From: Cellvibrio sp. KY-YJ-3
Lineage (GTDB): Bacteria > Pseudomonadota > Gammaproteobacteria > Pseudomonadales > Cellvibrionaceae
Length of the DNA: 64,000 bases
Direction: 5' to 3'
NCBI RefSeq assembly: GCF_008806955.1
Contig: NZ_CP031727.1
Location: forward strand, 3,548,001-3,612,000
Shown: positions 35,391 to 44,750 of the stretch, one piece after another
Layout of the letters: each line of letters begins with the position of its first letter
How positions within the stretch are numbered: the first letter of the stretch is position 1
Translations under genes and position numbers: made by a program
Notes under the pieces: model-generated
Seen by the model: the letters and a program-made list of their open reading frames with translations, nothing else
What the model was told of the DNA's origin: nothing
The model's database searches: none

Positions 35391-36244
35391 TGATGTCAGG
35401 ACAACCAATGAATCCTATTGCTGAAAAAGTACGCCAGGAAATCATAACTGCAATTGAAAAAGATCAACTCGTACTACCGACACTACCCGAGGTAGCACTG
35501 AAAGTTCGGGAAGTTGCCGACGACCCGGATGCCGACATCGACAAGCTCACCAGCGTTATTGGCAACGATGCTGCGCTGAGCGCGCGCATTATTCGTGTTG
35601 CCAATAGCCCGTTACTGCGCGCCAGTCGCGCGATTGAAGATTTGCGCACCGCACTTATGCGCCTTGGTATTCAATACACATGCAATATCGCCACCGGGCT
35701 CGCCATGGAACAAATGTTTCAGGCAACGTCGGATTTGGTGGACATGCGCATGCGCGAAGTGTGGAGCCGTTCAAGTGAAGTAGCTGGAATTTGCCATGTA
35801 CTTTGCAAGCACTACACCAAACTGCGCCCGGACCAAGCCACCTTGGCTGGGCTGGTGCACAAAATCGGTGTACTACCGATTCTCACCTATGCCGAAGACC
35901 ATCCTGCGCTCTTGAAAGACAGCTTTACACTGGATGCTGTTATTGATGTATTACACGCGCCACTCGGGGACCTTATCCTGAAAACCTGGGGTTTCCCCGA
36001 GGAGCTCGCGCACATTCCAACCCAGCATATAGACTTTACTCGCTCTATTCCCAAGGCGGATTATGCGGATGTTGTGACTGTCGCCATGCTCCAAAGTTAT
36101 CTTGGAACTGATTCAGCCATGACCAAAATCGACTTCACCAAAGTAAAAGCGTTTGAAAGACTTGGACTCGACCCAGACATGCAAGTGAGTGAATCAGAAG
36201 ATTTGAGTGCAGATATGGAAGCAGCCATGTCGATGTTGGTGTAG
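35390..36244 (+). CDS. HDOD-domain regulatory protein
   Basis: 284 aa, almost all one HDOD domain: LPTLPEVALKVREVADDPDAD, LTSVIGNDAALSARIIRVANSP and GLVHKIGVLPILTY. HDOD proteins lack the catalytic His-Asp pair of HD phosphohydrolases and act as signalling scaffolds. The first ATG overlaps the ygfZ stop; a second ATG at 35408 has a better AGGA site and may be the true start. Co-transcription with ygfZ links it to Fe-S or stress physiology only by position. Confidence 0.85.
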   Translation: MMSGQPMNPIAEKVRQEIITAIEKDQLVLPTLPEVALKVREVADDPDADIDKLTSVIGNDAALSARIIRVANSPLLRASRAIEDLRTALMRLGIQYTCNIATGLAMEQMFQATSDLVDMRMREVWSRSSEVAGICHVLCKHYTKLRPDQATLAGLVHKIGVLPILTYAEDHPALLKDSFTLDAVIDVLHAPLGDLILKTWGFPEELAHIPTQHIDFTRSIPKADYADVVTVAMLQSYLGTDSAMTKIDFTKVKAFERLGLDPDMQVSESEDLSADMEAAMSMLV

Positions 36245-36314
36245 AAACACCAACTTACCCTATTTATTTGAAACCCCTGCCCTCAAAACTGAGGGCAAAA
36301 GTAGTATTGAAAAA

Positions 36315-37352
36315 CTATTTGGTTTTGACTGATTTTGTCGGCACCAGCGGGCCAGTAGATTCACGCACAATGATGCTTGAATTCAGCATACTGGCCGGTA
36401 GTTGAATATCTTTTCCCCGCAACTGTTTCAGCAGCAAATCAGTCGCTTTTTTTGCCATCTGCCGAATCGGCTGACGAATAGTTGTTAGTGATGGCCAAAT
36501 TTGATGCGCAACGGGTGTATCGTCAAAGCCGGCCACCGATAATTGCGCAGGAATTTTTACCCCTATTTGATGAGCCACCATCATGACACCTGCCGCCATA
36601 TCATCATTAGCTGCAAAAATCGCTGTCGGCCGCTCCGACAAACCAAGCAATTGTTTAGCGCAAGTCTCTCCTGATTCAAATGAATTATCGCCCTGAGCCA
36701 CCAGATTTGTTAATAAGGGCAATTCATTTTCAATTAATGCCGCCTTATAACCCTCATAACGCAACGACATTGCACGGTGATCCGGATGACCACAAATAAA
36801 ACCAATCCGCATATGCCCCTGCGCAATTAGCTGACAGGTCATGTCGTAGGACGCTTCTTCGTCGTTGGTTTCTACATAGGGTGACGCAGATTTATTTTCT
36901 GTTGGCGCCACCCGCACAAACGGAATATTCATTTTTTTTAGCAGCGTGATCACGGCCATGTTATCTGACAACGGCGGTGTCAACATGACGCCATCTACAC
37001 GCTTCTCCAAAATCAAATCAGTAACTTCATCAATCAAGTTAGGGTCGCGATGAATCGCCGGGTGCACCAATAATTCGTAGCGCTGTGGACGACAAATCTC
37101 CAATACACCTTCTTGAATATCCAAGACGTAGTGCGCACTGGGGTGCCCGTAAATAAGCCCCAACAAGTAAGAACGATTGCCCGCAAGACTGCGCGCCGAT
37201 TGATTGGGCCGATAACTTAACTCCCGAATCGCCGCTTCAACTTTTTCACGGGTAGCTGGTCGCACATTCGGTTCATTATTCACCACGCGCGACACGGTTT
37301 TCATCGAAACACCCGCCAGCGCGGCAACATCATCGATAGTTGCTTTAGTCAC
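36315..37352 (-). CDS. LacI-family transcription regulator
   Basis: 345 aa. N-terminal helix-turn-helix TIDDVAALAGVSMKTVSRVVN with hinge SYRPNQSARSLAG, then the periplasmic-binding-protein-like ligand domain with VDGVMLTPPLSDN, GHPDHRAMSLRYEGY and FAANDDMAAGVM. I place the start at the GTG eight bases after GAGG rather than a GTG three codons earlier. Divergent from the sugar transporter gene, so it probably represses that gene and itself when sugar is absent. Ligand unknown. Confidence 0.88.
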   Translation of the reverse strand: MTKATIDDVAALAGVSMKTVSRVVNNEPNVRPATREKVEAAIRELSYRPNQSARSLAGNRSYLLGLIYGHPSAHYVLDIQEGVLEICRPQRYELLVHPAIHRDPNLIDEVTDLILEKRVDGVMLTPPLSDNMAVITLLKKMNIPFVRVAPTENKSASPYVETNDEEASYDMTCQLIAQGHMRIGFICGHPDHRAMSLRYEGYKAALIENELPLLTNLVAQGDNSFESGETCAKQLLGLSERPTAIFAANDDMAAGVMMVAHQIGVKIPAQLSVAGFDDTPVAHQIWPSLTTIRQPIRQMAKKATDLLLKQLRGKDIQLPASMLNSSIIVRESTGPLVPTKSVKTK

Positions 37353-37363
37353 TAAACTCACCT

Positions 37364-37455
37364 CAGCGTTATAGTTTTAGAGGTCAATATGACCATAAGA
37401 CAGTAAGAGTGCAACCGATTGTAAACCGGGAACAAACAATGTGACAGCGTTATAG
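37364..37455. promoter_or_regulatory. Candidate regulator-binding repeats between lacI-type gene and transporter
   Basis: CAGCGTTATAG occurs twice as a direct repeat (37364-37374 and 37445-37455), one copy at the edge of each divergent gene. Between them CAACCGATTG forms a short inverted repeat (CAA-N4-TTG). Either could be an operator of the LacI-type protein; no match to a named consensus is claimed. Confidence 0.4.
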
Positions 37456-37591
37456 CCTTGCATTATAGTACCGCGCGCTTGCGTCGGCTTCCTCAAGCTG
37501 CGTTAGCGCACCAAGGTTTTGAATCAATCGGCAAACCTTATTTTAAGACCACGACAACGACAAACAATTTTTATAACAACGAGGTAATCTC

Positions 37592-38917
37592 ATGGCCAGC
37601 GTACCCCAAGGTTCTACCGCCCCACTCAACAACTCAGTGAGTACGGGCAACAACACAGTCCCACTGATTATCATCACTATTTTGTTTTTTATGTGGGGTT
37701 TATTAACCTCACTTAATGACGTACTAATCCCTCATCTGAAAAGTGTTTACACACTCAGCTACACCCAAGCAATGCTCGTTCAATTTTGTTTTTTTGGTGC
37801 CTACTTTGTGGTGTCTTTACCTGCTGGCGCGCTAATTAAACGCCTCGGTTATCAGAACGGCGCCGTTGCTGGCCTGATCATCGCCGCTTCTGGTTGCGCA
37901 CTATTTTATCCTGCTGCAACTAGTGGTTACGCACTTTTTTTGTTTGCGTTATTTGTCCTCGCGTCTGGCATCACAATTTTACAAGTAGCAGCAAATCCTT
38001 ACGTTACTGTGCTTGGCCCAGCCAAAACAGCATCCAGCCGCTTAACACTCACCCAAGCATTTAATTCATTAGGAACCACTATTGCTCCTGCATTAGGCGG
38101 CATGTTGATTTTAGGCACAGCTGTATTAACTGCAGATCAATTAGCTCTTTTGCCTGCTGCAGAACAAGCAGCGCACAGAGCCCAGGAAGCCGCATCAGTG
38201 CAAGGCCCCTATTTAGCATTAGCAGCGGCACTGCTTTCTTTAGCTTTATTTTTTGCATTCGCCAAACTGCCTAAGATCCACCATGACGAAGAACCAGGCA
38301 TATCCAGTGATATGGCCTCTAATAAAGAGTCTGCACTCTCACATAAGCATTTAGTGTTGGGAGCAATTGGTATTTTCTTGTACGTGGGCGCAGAGGTATC
38401 TATTGGAAGCTTCTTAATTAACTTTTTTGGCGAAGAAAACATTGCCGGATTAAAAGAAGCTGATGCAGCGCATCTGGTTAGCTATTACTGGGGAGGCGCA
38501 ATGATTGGTCGCTTTATAGGTTTTGCGGTAATGCGCTATGTCAGCCCAGGAAAAACCTTGGCATTTAACTGTATTTGTTCTGTTATTTTAGTATTGGTTG
38601 CAGTATTTACCGAAGGCAAGTTAGCCATGTGGGCGATTATTGCTGTGGGCTTGTTTAACTCAATTATGTTCCCCACTATTTTTAGTATGGCACTGCACAA
38701 TCTCGGCAAGTTTACCGGCCAAGGCTCTGGCTTCCTGTGTATGGCCATAGTAGGTGGTGCATTGGTGCCATTGCTGCAAGGCGCTCTTGCGGACACCATT
38801 GGTCTACAACTGTCATTTTTATTGCCTGCAGCATGCTATGTTTACATTATGTATTTTGGTCTTAAGTACGCAGGCATCTACAAATCCGAGCCGGCATCTG
38901 AGCCGGCACATTTGTAA
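37592..38917 (+). CDS. FucP-type sugar:proton MFS transporter
   Basis: 441 aa, twelve hydrophobic helices. [21 protein letters not shown] is the hallmark start of the FucP/GluP/NagP group; [31 protein letters not shown] and [20 protein letters not shown] are also characteristic. Substrate is likely fucose, glucose/galactose or N-acetylglucosamine, which cannot be resolved by eye. GAGG precedes the ATG. Divergent LacI-type regulator probably controls it; no catabolic enzymes are adjacent. Confidence 0.9.
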   Translation: MASVPQGSTAPLNNSVSTGNNTVPLIIITILFFMWGLLTSLNDVLIPHLKSVYTLSYTQAMLVQFCFFGAYFVVSLPAGALIKRLGYQNGAVAGLIIAASGCALFYPAATSGYALFLFALFVLASGITILQVAANPYVTVLGPAKTASSRLTLTQAFNSLGTTIAPALGGMLILGTAVLTADQLALLPAAEQAAHRAQEAASVQGPYLALAAALLSLALFFAFAKLPKIHHDEEPGISSDMASNKESALSHKHLVLGAIGIFLYVGAEVSIGSFLINFFGEENIAGLKEADAAHLVSYYWGGAMIGRFIGFAVMRYVSPGKTLAFNCICSVILVLVAVFTEGKLAMWAIIAVGLFNSIMFPTIFSMALHNLGKFTGQGSGFLCMAIVGGALVPLLQGALADTIGLQLSFLLPAACYVYIMYFGLKYAGIYKSEPASEPAHL

Positions 38918-38938
38918 TTAGTCAGACATAAGTCGTAT

Positions 38939-38966
38939 AAAAATGGGCGCCTCAGCGCCCATTTTT
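38939..38966. terminator. Intrinsic terminator between transporter and moaE
   Basis: 12-bp stem AAAAATGGGCGC / GCGCCCATTTTT with a CTCA loop; T-rich on both strands and between convergent genes. Confidence 0.85.
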
Positions 38967-38981
38967 ATTTACCCGTTTTAT

Positions 38982-39434
38982 TTACCACCGCTCACGGGCA
39001 TCTTTATCTTTTTGATTTTCATCCACCCACATCTCACCTTGCGCCGTTATTTCCTTTTTCCAAAAAGGGGCTTGGGTTTTTAAAAAGTCCATCAAAAATT
39101 CAGCAGCCTGAAATGCATGTTCGCGATGCTGACTAGTAACACCCACAAATACAATTTGATCACTTAAATACAATTGCCCTACACGGTGAACAATACGCAC
39201 AGAAATTAAATCCCAACGCTGTCTTGCAACATTCATTATTTGATCTAGTACACGCTCTGTCATACCAGGATAATATTCAAGCGAGAGACCGGACACCAAA
39301 CGCGACTGATTCATCTCACGCACTCGGCCAACAAAAAAAACCACCGCCCCCGCATCTTTATCATTTTCAACTAGCTGTGCGTATTCATCGCCCACATTAA
39401 AATCATTGGTTTGAACTGCAATAGAAAATGGCAT
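38982..39434 (-). CDS. moaE: Molybdopterin synthase catalytic subunit MoaE
   Basis: Large subunit of molybdopterin synthase, which adds two sulfurs carried by MoaD to cPMP. VVFFVGRVREMN, LEYYPGMTERVLDQIM, RVGQLYLSDQIVFVGV and APFWKKE with the active-site Lys are all present. Start at the ATG of MPFSIAVQ after a GGAGG site, two bases from the moaD stop; the open frame continues upstream inside moaD. Last gene of moaCDE. Confidence 0.95.
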   Translation of the reverse strand: MPFSIAVQTNDFNVGDEYAQLVENDKDAGAVVFFVGRVREMNQSRLVSGLSLEYYPGMTERVLDQIMNVARQRWDLISVRIVHRVGQLYLSDQIVFVGVTSQHREHAFQAAEFLMDFLKTQAPFWKKEITAQGEMWVDENQKDKDARERW

Positions 39435-39435
39435 A

Positions 39436-39684
39436 TTAACCTCCGGTAACCGGCGGGAAAAACGCCACTTCATCGCCAGACTTCAAGGGGAAATCACCAC
39501 GTGCATATTCATGATTCAGTGCAATTAATAATTTTTTGTTCTCCAAAAACTCTGCCCATTCAGGGTGATGCGAAATCAAGTATTGCTTTAACTCCCCAAT
39601 AGACTTTGCTGAATTGGAGTCGACCTGTATGCCGTTACTGCCCAGCTGCTCGCGCAGCAGCGCTAAAAATACCACCTGGATCAT
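39436..39684 (-). CDS. moaD: Molybdopterin synthase sulfur-carrier subunit MoaD
   Basis: 82-aa ubiquitin-fold sulfur carrier. The C-terminal VAFFPPVTGG ends in the required Gly-Gly that is adenylated and thiocarboxylated by MoeB. The moaC stop and moaD start share bases (TAATG), and GAGG lies in the moaC tail. Forms the synthase with MoaE. Confidence 0.95.
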   Translation of the reverse strand: MIQVVFLALLREQLGSNGIQVDSNSAKSIGELKQYLISHHPEWAEFLENKKLLIALNHEYARGDFPLKSGDEVAFFPPVTGG

Positions 39685-40184
39685 TATTCGTTTACCTCGT
39701 GCCGCCCTGTTGTTTCACGCTGATAGTGGCCGCGACGCCCGCCCATTTTCTCCAATAGGCAAATCTGCTCAATTACCATGCCCATATCTACTGCTTTACA
39801 CATATCGTAAATTGCCAGCGCAGCGACACTTGCCGCTGTAAGCGCTTCCATTTCTACGCCTGTTTGACCGGTTAGTTTGCAGTAACTGGTAATTTCTATA
39901 CTGGAATTAGCTTCATCCAAACTGAAATCGACCGCCACTTTACTCAGCGCTAGCGGATGACAAAGAGGGATCAGATCCGCGCACTTTTTTGCGGCCTGAA
40001 TACCAGCAATGCGCGCAACAGCCAACACATCCCCTTTTTTCAGGCCGTTGTTTTTGATTTGCACCAATGTTTCAGGCTGCATTACAACCCGTGCAAAAGC
40101 GCGGGCTTCGCGCACGCTCGCGGGTTTATCTGAGACATCCACCATGCTTGCGTGACCATGGGAGTCGATATGAGTCAATGACAT
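39684..40184 (-). CDS. moaC: Cyclic pyranopterin monophosphate synthase MoaC
   Basis: Converts the MoaA product to cPMP in molybdenum cofactor synthesis. [57 protein letters not shown] and YDMCKA are the family signature, with the catalytic Lys and Asp/His residues. 166 aa is standard. Heads moaCDE; moaA is not adjacent. Confidence 0.96.
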   Translation of the reverse strand: MSLTHIDSHGHASMVDVSDKPASVREARAFARVVMQPETLVQIKNNGLKKGDVLAVARIAGIQAAKKCADLIPLCHPLALSKVAVDFSLDEANSSIEITSYCKLTGQTGVEMEALTAASVAALAIYDMCKAVDMGMVIEQICLLEKMGGRRGHYQRETTGRHEVNE

Positions 40185-40306
40185 AAATAGATTCTTCCGA
40201 TTGTCGAGCTGGTTTACCGTGCAGCCCTAAGTAAATATCGCTATCATAAAACACCTGCCGATATTGCTTGGCATTTTTATTTTGCGCTATTGAAATTCAT
40301 ACCTTG

Positions 40307-41308
40307 ATGACACCAACCCCAACCCTTGACCGCCGCTTTACCCTCGCTCCGATGATGGAGTGGTCAACCTCTGATTGCCGCACCTTTTGGCGCATGCTCA
40401 CCAAAGAAGCCGTTCTCTACAGCGAGATGGTTACCACCGGTGCGCTCTTGCATGGTGATAAAAAGCGTTTCCTCGATTACAACGCCTGTGAACATCCCTT
40501 GGCTTTGCAGCTTGGTGGTAGCAACCCCACCGATCTCGCTGAATGTGCACGCATCGCCGAAGACTGGGGTTACGATGAGGTCAATCTCAACTGTGGCTGC
40601 CCCAGTGATCGCGTACAAAATGGCATGATTGGCGCCTGCTTAATGGCCGAGCCAGAACTAGTGGCCGATTGCATCGCAAGCATGCAGCATGCGGTGAAAA
40701 TTCCGGTGACGGTAAAGCATCGCATCGGAATCGACGACATGGAAGATTATGCCGGGCTGGTCAAATTTGTCAGCACCGTCGCCGCAACTGGCTGTAGTAC
40801 CTTCATTGTTCACGCGCGCAAAGCCTGGCTAAAAGGCCTCAGCCCTAAAGAAAACCGTGAAGTACCGCCATTGCAGTACGATAAGGTCTATCAGCTCAAA
40901 CAGGATTTCCCCCAGCTCAACATTATTATCAACGGTGGTATCACTACACTAGAGCAAACGAAAACCCTGCTGGCACATGTGGACGGTGTCATGATTGGTC
41001 GTGAGGCTTACAGCAATCCCTATCTACTCGCAGAAGTTGATCAGCAAATTTACGGCAGCTCGCGCACCATCATCAGCCGCGATGAGGTAATGGAACAATT
41101 TAAAGAATATTGTATCGAACAGTTAGCGAAGGGCGCACGCCTCAATCATTTGACCCGGCATATTCTTGGGCTCTACCAAGGACTACCGGGTGCACGGCAA
41201 TTTAGACGCGTTATTAGTGAGCAAGCCCACAAACCCGGTGCTGGAATCGAGGTTCTTGAACGAGCGCTTGCGGCCATAAATGAGTTACCATTAGCAACTA
41301 TTACTTGA
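40307..41308 (+). CDS. dusA: tRNA-dihydrouridine(20/20a) synthase DusA
   Basis: FMN enzyme reducing uridine 20/20a in tRNA D-loops. LAPMMEWSTSDCRTFWRML, VNLNCGCPSDRVQNGMIGACLM with the catalytic Cys, VTVKHRIGID and IIINGGITTLEQ mark the TIM barrel; TRHILGLYQGLPGARQFRR is DusA-specific. Start taken at the ATG of MTPTPTLDRRFTLAP, 13 codons into the open frame. Single gene. Confidence 0.95.
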   Translation: MTPTPTLDRRFTLAPMMEWSTSDCRTFWRMLTKEAVLYSEMVTTGALLHGDKKRFLDYNACEHPLALQLGGSNPTDLAECARIAEDWGYDEVNLNCGCPSDRVQNGMIGACLMAEPELVADCIASMQHAVKIPVTVKHRIGIDDMEDYAGLVKFVSTVAATGCSTFIVHARKAWLKGLSPKENREVPPLQYDKVYQLKQDFPQLNIIINGGITTLEQTKTLLAHVDGVMIGREAYSNPYLLAEVDQQIYGSSRTIISRDEVMEQFKEYCIEQLAKGARLNHLTRHILGLYQGLPGARQFRRVISEQAHKPGAGIEVLERALAAINELPLATIT

Positions 41309-41361
41309 TTTACTCTTGGGCCTAAAACCTTAATAGACTATGTATTTATCGCTTTATAAAA

Positions 41362-41399
41362 AATGACTGTTTCATTCAAAAAGTCATTAAGACTATAAT
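41362..41399 (+). promoter_or_regulatory. Candidate tal promoter overlapped by an inverted repeat
   Basis: TTCATT (41371-41376), 17-bp spacer, perfect TATAAT (41394-41399) lies about 60 bases before tal. AATGACT / AGTCATT arms (41362-41388) flank the -35 element, so a regulator could bind there, or the arms may be chance in AT-rich DNA. Confidence 0.55.
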
Positions 41400-41460
41400 A
41401 TATCTGACGGCAATAAGACGAATATCAACCACTTGTTATTTCAGAAATAGGATTACCACT

Positions 41461-42417
41461 GTGACTAGTAAACTCGAACAACTGAAGCAATTTACCGACG
41501 TCGTAGCCGATACTGGCGATATAGAAGCCATTCGCCTTTACAAACCTCTGGATGCGACCACCAACCCATCGCTGGTTTATAAAGCAGCACAAATGCCGCA
41601 ATATGAAAGCCTGCTGACCTCATCTATCGCCGCAAATAAAGGTATCACTAACAGCGCAGAACAACTGAGCGCTGTGTGTGATCACCTTGCTGTTGGCATT
41701 GGCTTGGAAATTCTGAAAATTGTTCCCGGCCGTATTTCTACCGAAGTGGATGCGCGCTTGTCATTTGACACCAAAGCCTCTATCGCCAAGGCGCACCAAT
41801 TAATCAGCCTGTATGAAAAAGGTGGTGTTGATAAATCTCGTGTATTGATCAAACTTGCATCTACTTGGGAAGGCATTCGCGCCGCCGAAGTTTTGGAAAA
41901 AGAAGGCATTAACTGCAACCTGACCCTGCTGTTTGGCTTCAATCAAGCAGCCGCCTGTGCTGATGCTGGCGTATTTCTTATCTCTCCCTTTGTAGGTCGT
42001 ATTCTTGATTGGTACAAAGCGAACACCGACAAAAAAGAATACACCGCAGAAGAAGATCCAGGCGTAGTATCTGTACGTCAGATCTACAACTACTACAAAC
42101 AAAATGGCTACAAAACTGTGGTAATGGGTGCGAGCTTCCGTAACCTCGGCGAAATTGAAGCGCTAGCCGGTTGTGATCGTTTGACCATCAGCCCACAATT
42201 GCTGCAAGAATTGGATCAGGACAAAGGCGAATTAAAGCGCGTCCTGTCACCAAACAATTCAGGTGAAAAAATCGCAAAACAAATCGAGACAGAAGCAAGC
42301 TTCCGTTTTGGTATCAACCAAGATGCTATGGCCACCGAAAAACTGGCCGAGGGTATCCGCGGTTTTGTGAAAGATCAGATCAACCTTGAGAACCTGATTA
42401 AAGCCCGTGCTCAATAA
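41461..42417 (+). CDS. tal: Transaldolase
   Basis: Pentose phosphate pathway enzyme moving a dihydroxyacetone unit between sugar phosphates. [14 protein letters not shown] and [17 protein letters not shown], containing the Schiff-base Lys, are intact, with [16 protein letters not shown] later; 318 aa matches TalB. Start is GTG with AGGA in front. A promoter with a perfect TATAAT lies upstream. The 3' end overlaps the TerB-like gene by 11 bases. Confidence 0.95.
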   Translation: MTSKLEQLKQFTDVVADTGDIEAIRLYKPLDATTNPSLVYKAAQMPQYESLLTSSIAANKGITNSAEQLSAVCDHLAVGIGLEILKIVPGRISTEVDARLSFDTKASIAKAHQLISLYEKGGVDKSRVLIKLASTWEGIRAAEVLEKEGINCNLTLLFGFNQAAACADAGVFLISPFVGRILDWYKANTDKKEYTAEEDPGVVSVRQIYNYYKQNGYKTVVMGASFRNLGEIEALAGCDRLTISPQLLQELDQDKGELKRVLSPNNSGEKIAKQIETEASFRFGINQDAMATEKLAEGIRGFVKDQINLENLIKARAQ

Positions 42418-42865
42418 GCTCGCACGCTTTATCGAGCGCCACCTGCAATCAGGTGGCGACTCACTCGCCCTCACCGATCACCAGAAACAACTGGCCATTT
42501 CTGCATTGCTGGTGGAAATTGCCATGGCTGATCATCACTTCTCCGAAATTGAAGCTAACAAACTCAATCAATTACTCGCACAAAAATTTTCACTTACCAC
42601 AAATGAAATCGCCGACTTGATTGATCTCGCCAAAAATGAGTCTCATGATGCAACGTCATTGCATCAATTCACTCAAATTGTGAACACGCAATGCTCAGCG
42701 AGCGATAAATTTCGCCTGATAATAGCGATGTGGGAAATGGCTTATGCCGATGGAGATTTGGATAAATACGAAGACTACATGATCAGAAAGGTAGCAGATT
42801 TAATCTACGTCCCGCACAGCGAATTTATTCGCGCTAAAAATCTTGTCAAAACAAAACTGCAGTAA
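42407..42865 (+). CDS. TerB-like (tellurite resistance/co-chaperone-type) protein
   Basis: 152-aa all-helical protein of the TerB superfamily. [21 protein letters not shown] and [22 protein letters not shown] are the two half-repeats, each with the typical A-D-G/H-x-[FL]-x3-E pattern that can bind a metal. Starts with GTG inside the tal coding end, so it is probably translated by coupling. Function not defined; name does not prove tellurite resistance. Confidence 0.75.
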   Translation: MLNKLARFIERHLQSGGDSLALTDHQKQLAISALLVEIAMADHHFSEIEANKLNQLLAQKFSLTTNEIADLIDLAKNESHDATSLHQFTQIVNTQCSASDKFRLIIAMWEMAYADGDLDKYEDYMIRKVADLIYVPHSEFIRAKNLVKTKLQ

Positions 42866-42892
42866 CAAATCAAAAAAATTGGTTTAATAGTT

Positions 42893-43378
42893 TTAACAGT
42901 TCTCCAACATGTTTACCAAGTTACGAAATGTATCTGCGTTACTTGCGTTCAAACCCATCAAAATTTTATGGGCCTCTAATACTTTTTCTTTTACTTCTTG
43001 TTCATCACAATTAATGCAATTTAGTGGCTGCGCGCTGAGCACTGGAGCATCAAGCTTGTCGACTATAGTAAATATATCGCCGAACCCCATGGTTTGAAGG
43101 ATGCGCTGGATACTCGGGTTACTCGCCAAGATAACCGGTACTATTCCACATCGCTCCTGACCCAAAATTGATATTTTTGCCATCAACCCCAATGTTGTAC
43201 TGTCAATCGCCTCCGCATCCGAAAGATCAAACAGCACTGAGGTAAAATTCTCACTTTTAAACATTGCATCAATAAATTGATCGAAAGAAATACAGAGAGT
43301 AAGGCGAACATCACCCAGCATCTTGATGATATAAACACCATTGTGGTCGGCAACTAAAATCTGGCCGGGTTTCATCAA
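42893..43378 (-). CDS. STAS-domain anti-sigma-factor antagonist
   Basis: 161 aa. One STAS domain at about 8-110 with SVLFDLSDAEAIDSTTLGLM, where S or T near residues 60-61 is the phosphorylation site in this family. The C-terminal 50 residues form a helical extension. Its start overlaps the stop of the PP2C gene (ATGA), so the two are co-translated. In partner-switching systems such a protein is dephosphorylated by the PP2C phosphatase and then sequesters an anti-sigma kinase; that kinase is not encoded nearby. Confidence 0.85.
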   Translation of the reverse strand: MMKPGQILVADHNGVYIIKMLGDVRLTLCISFDQFIDAMFKSENFTSVLFDLSDAEAIDSTTLGLMAKISILGQERCGIVPVILASNPSIQRILQTMGFGDIFTIVDKLDAPVLSAQPLNCINCDEQEVKEKVLEAHKILMGLNASNADTFRNLVNMLENC

Positions 43379-44571
43379 CTCACACCTCTAGAAATCGAAA
43401 GGACCGCGATATCATCGGGGTTATCACGAATCTCTTTTATCACCAAAGTATTGCAGACGGAATCCAAAGTGCCAGTGCTGGCAGCAACCCGCGCCAATAA
43501 ATGAGCTTCTTTATCCGCCAACTCAACCTGTGGCAATGTTTCCAAAACACCATCCGAAAAACAAATCAAAGCAAATTTTTCAGGAAGATCTCGTTCATAC
43601 AGCTGCCAACTAACTTCCTTGAAAATACCTGCGGGCTTACCCTGCCCCACCAAGTACTCCGCGCCGGACTCAGTCAACAAAATTGGCATAGGCAGGTGGC
43701 CTGCAACCACATAATGCATTTTATCTGTATGGGTATCTATTATGCCTACAAAAAGTGTTAGGTGATGACTGAGGCGAGTCTCATGCAGTTCACGATTAAT
43801 TTGCCGCAACATTTGATTAGCACCCTCAACAAACGAGTACTCATCACCAAACAAGCCCTCCTCGCGTACCATTCGGCTTACCAAGTGTTTTAGCCAAATA
43901 GTGACAAATGCAGAAGATGCACCGTGACCTGAAACGTCAGCTAAGTAAAACGCGAGGTAACGTTGTTTAATGTGGGCATAATCAACAAAATCGCCACTGA
44001 GAAAAAGCGAAGGAACTATAGTATGCGCAACCTGATAACCCTCTTGGGTGCTGAGCCCAGATGGCATCAGTCGTCGCTGCACCCTGCGACCAGCAATCTG
44101 ATCTCGCTCCAGAACACGCAAATTCTCTTTCAGCTCGCGATTGGCGTCCTCCAGTTGTGCTCTATAACGCAAATTTTCGGCTTCCAGATCCTGACGATCA
44201 AGCACTTTATTGATCGAGTGAACAAGAACCTCTAAATCAGCAAGCGGTTTAATCAAATAATCTCTCGCTCCCAAACGCAATGCAGCTACTACATCGCTCA
44301 TCACACCAGCACCGGACACCACAATAACAGGCAACTCAGGGAACTGGTCGTGTAACGTTTGCAATAACTGCAAACCGTCGCCGTTGGGCATACGCAGATC
44401 AGTGATAATCAAATCAGGGTAGTCGTGATTGGACTGAAGAAGGTGAAGTGCAGAGTGGGAGTCAATAGCAAACTGCACAGCAAAACCACTATCAGACAGA
44501 TAGGTTAAAAGGCTTTGGCGGACAAGGGCATCGTCATCGATGATAAGCAGCTTGCGGCTTGCGGGTGTCAT
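43375..44571 (-). CDS. Response regulator with PP2C-type phosphatase output
   Basis: 398 aa from the ATG of MTPASRKLLIIDDD. Receiver domain 1-125 has acidic D12-D14, phosphoacceptor D57 in IITDLRMPNGDG and K in YLIKPL. A coiled coil at about 135-175 leads to an SpoIIE/RsbU-like PP2C domain with SGDFVDY, LADVSGHGASSAF, FSDGVLE and PDDIAVL. Very similar in layout to pseudomonad RssB/HsbR-type proteins. Probably dephosphorylates the adjacent STAS protein upon phosphorylation by an unknown sensor kinase (inference). The frame is open 20 codons further upstream. Confidence 0.88.
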   Translation of the reverse strand: MTPASRKLLIIDDDALVRQSLLTYLSDSGFAVQFAIDSHSALHLLQSNHDYPDLIITDLRMPNGDGLQLLQTLHDQFPELPVIVVSGAGVMSDVVAALRLGARDYLIKPLADLEVLVHSINKVLDRQDLEAENLRYRAQLEDANRELKENLRVLERDQIAGRRVQRRLMPSGLSTQEGYQVAHTIVPSLFLSGDFVDYAHIKQRYLAFYLADVSGHGASSAFVTIWLKHLVSRMVREEGLFGDEYSFVEGANQMLRQINRELHETRLSHHLTLFVGIIDTHTDKMHYVVAGHLPMPILLTESGAEYLVGQGKPAGIFKEVSWQLYERDLPEKFALICFSDGVLETLPQVELADKEAHLLARVAASTGTLDSVCNTLVIKEIRDNPDDIAVLSISRGVS

Positions 44572-44750
44572 CTTCTGCTCGGGCTTGGAGTTCAAGTGGA
44601 CCGCCGCGGCGATCAATAAAGCGCGTAACACTACTCCTTCACTACGCCGGTTGCAAGCTGTAGTTGGCTGTGAAATTACTTCTTTTGGGCCATAACAATG
44701 GCGCGCCGAGCAACAAGATTTGTGCTGTCTTGGGCGCCATCATGTGGGAA

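Noticed and set aside
40185-40306. Possible molybdenum-cofactor riboswitch upstream of moaC
   Set aside because: The leader is short and I see no paired structure like the known Moco RNA motif.
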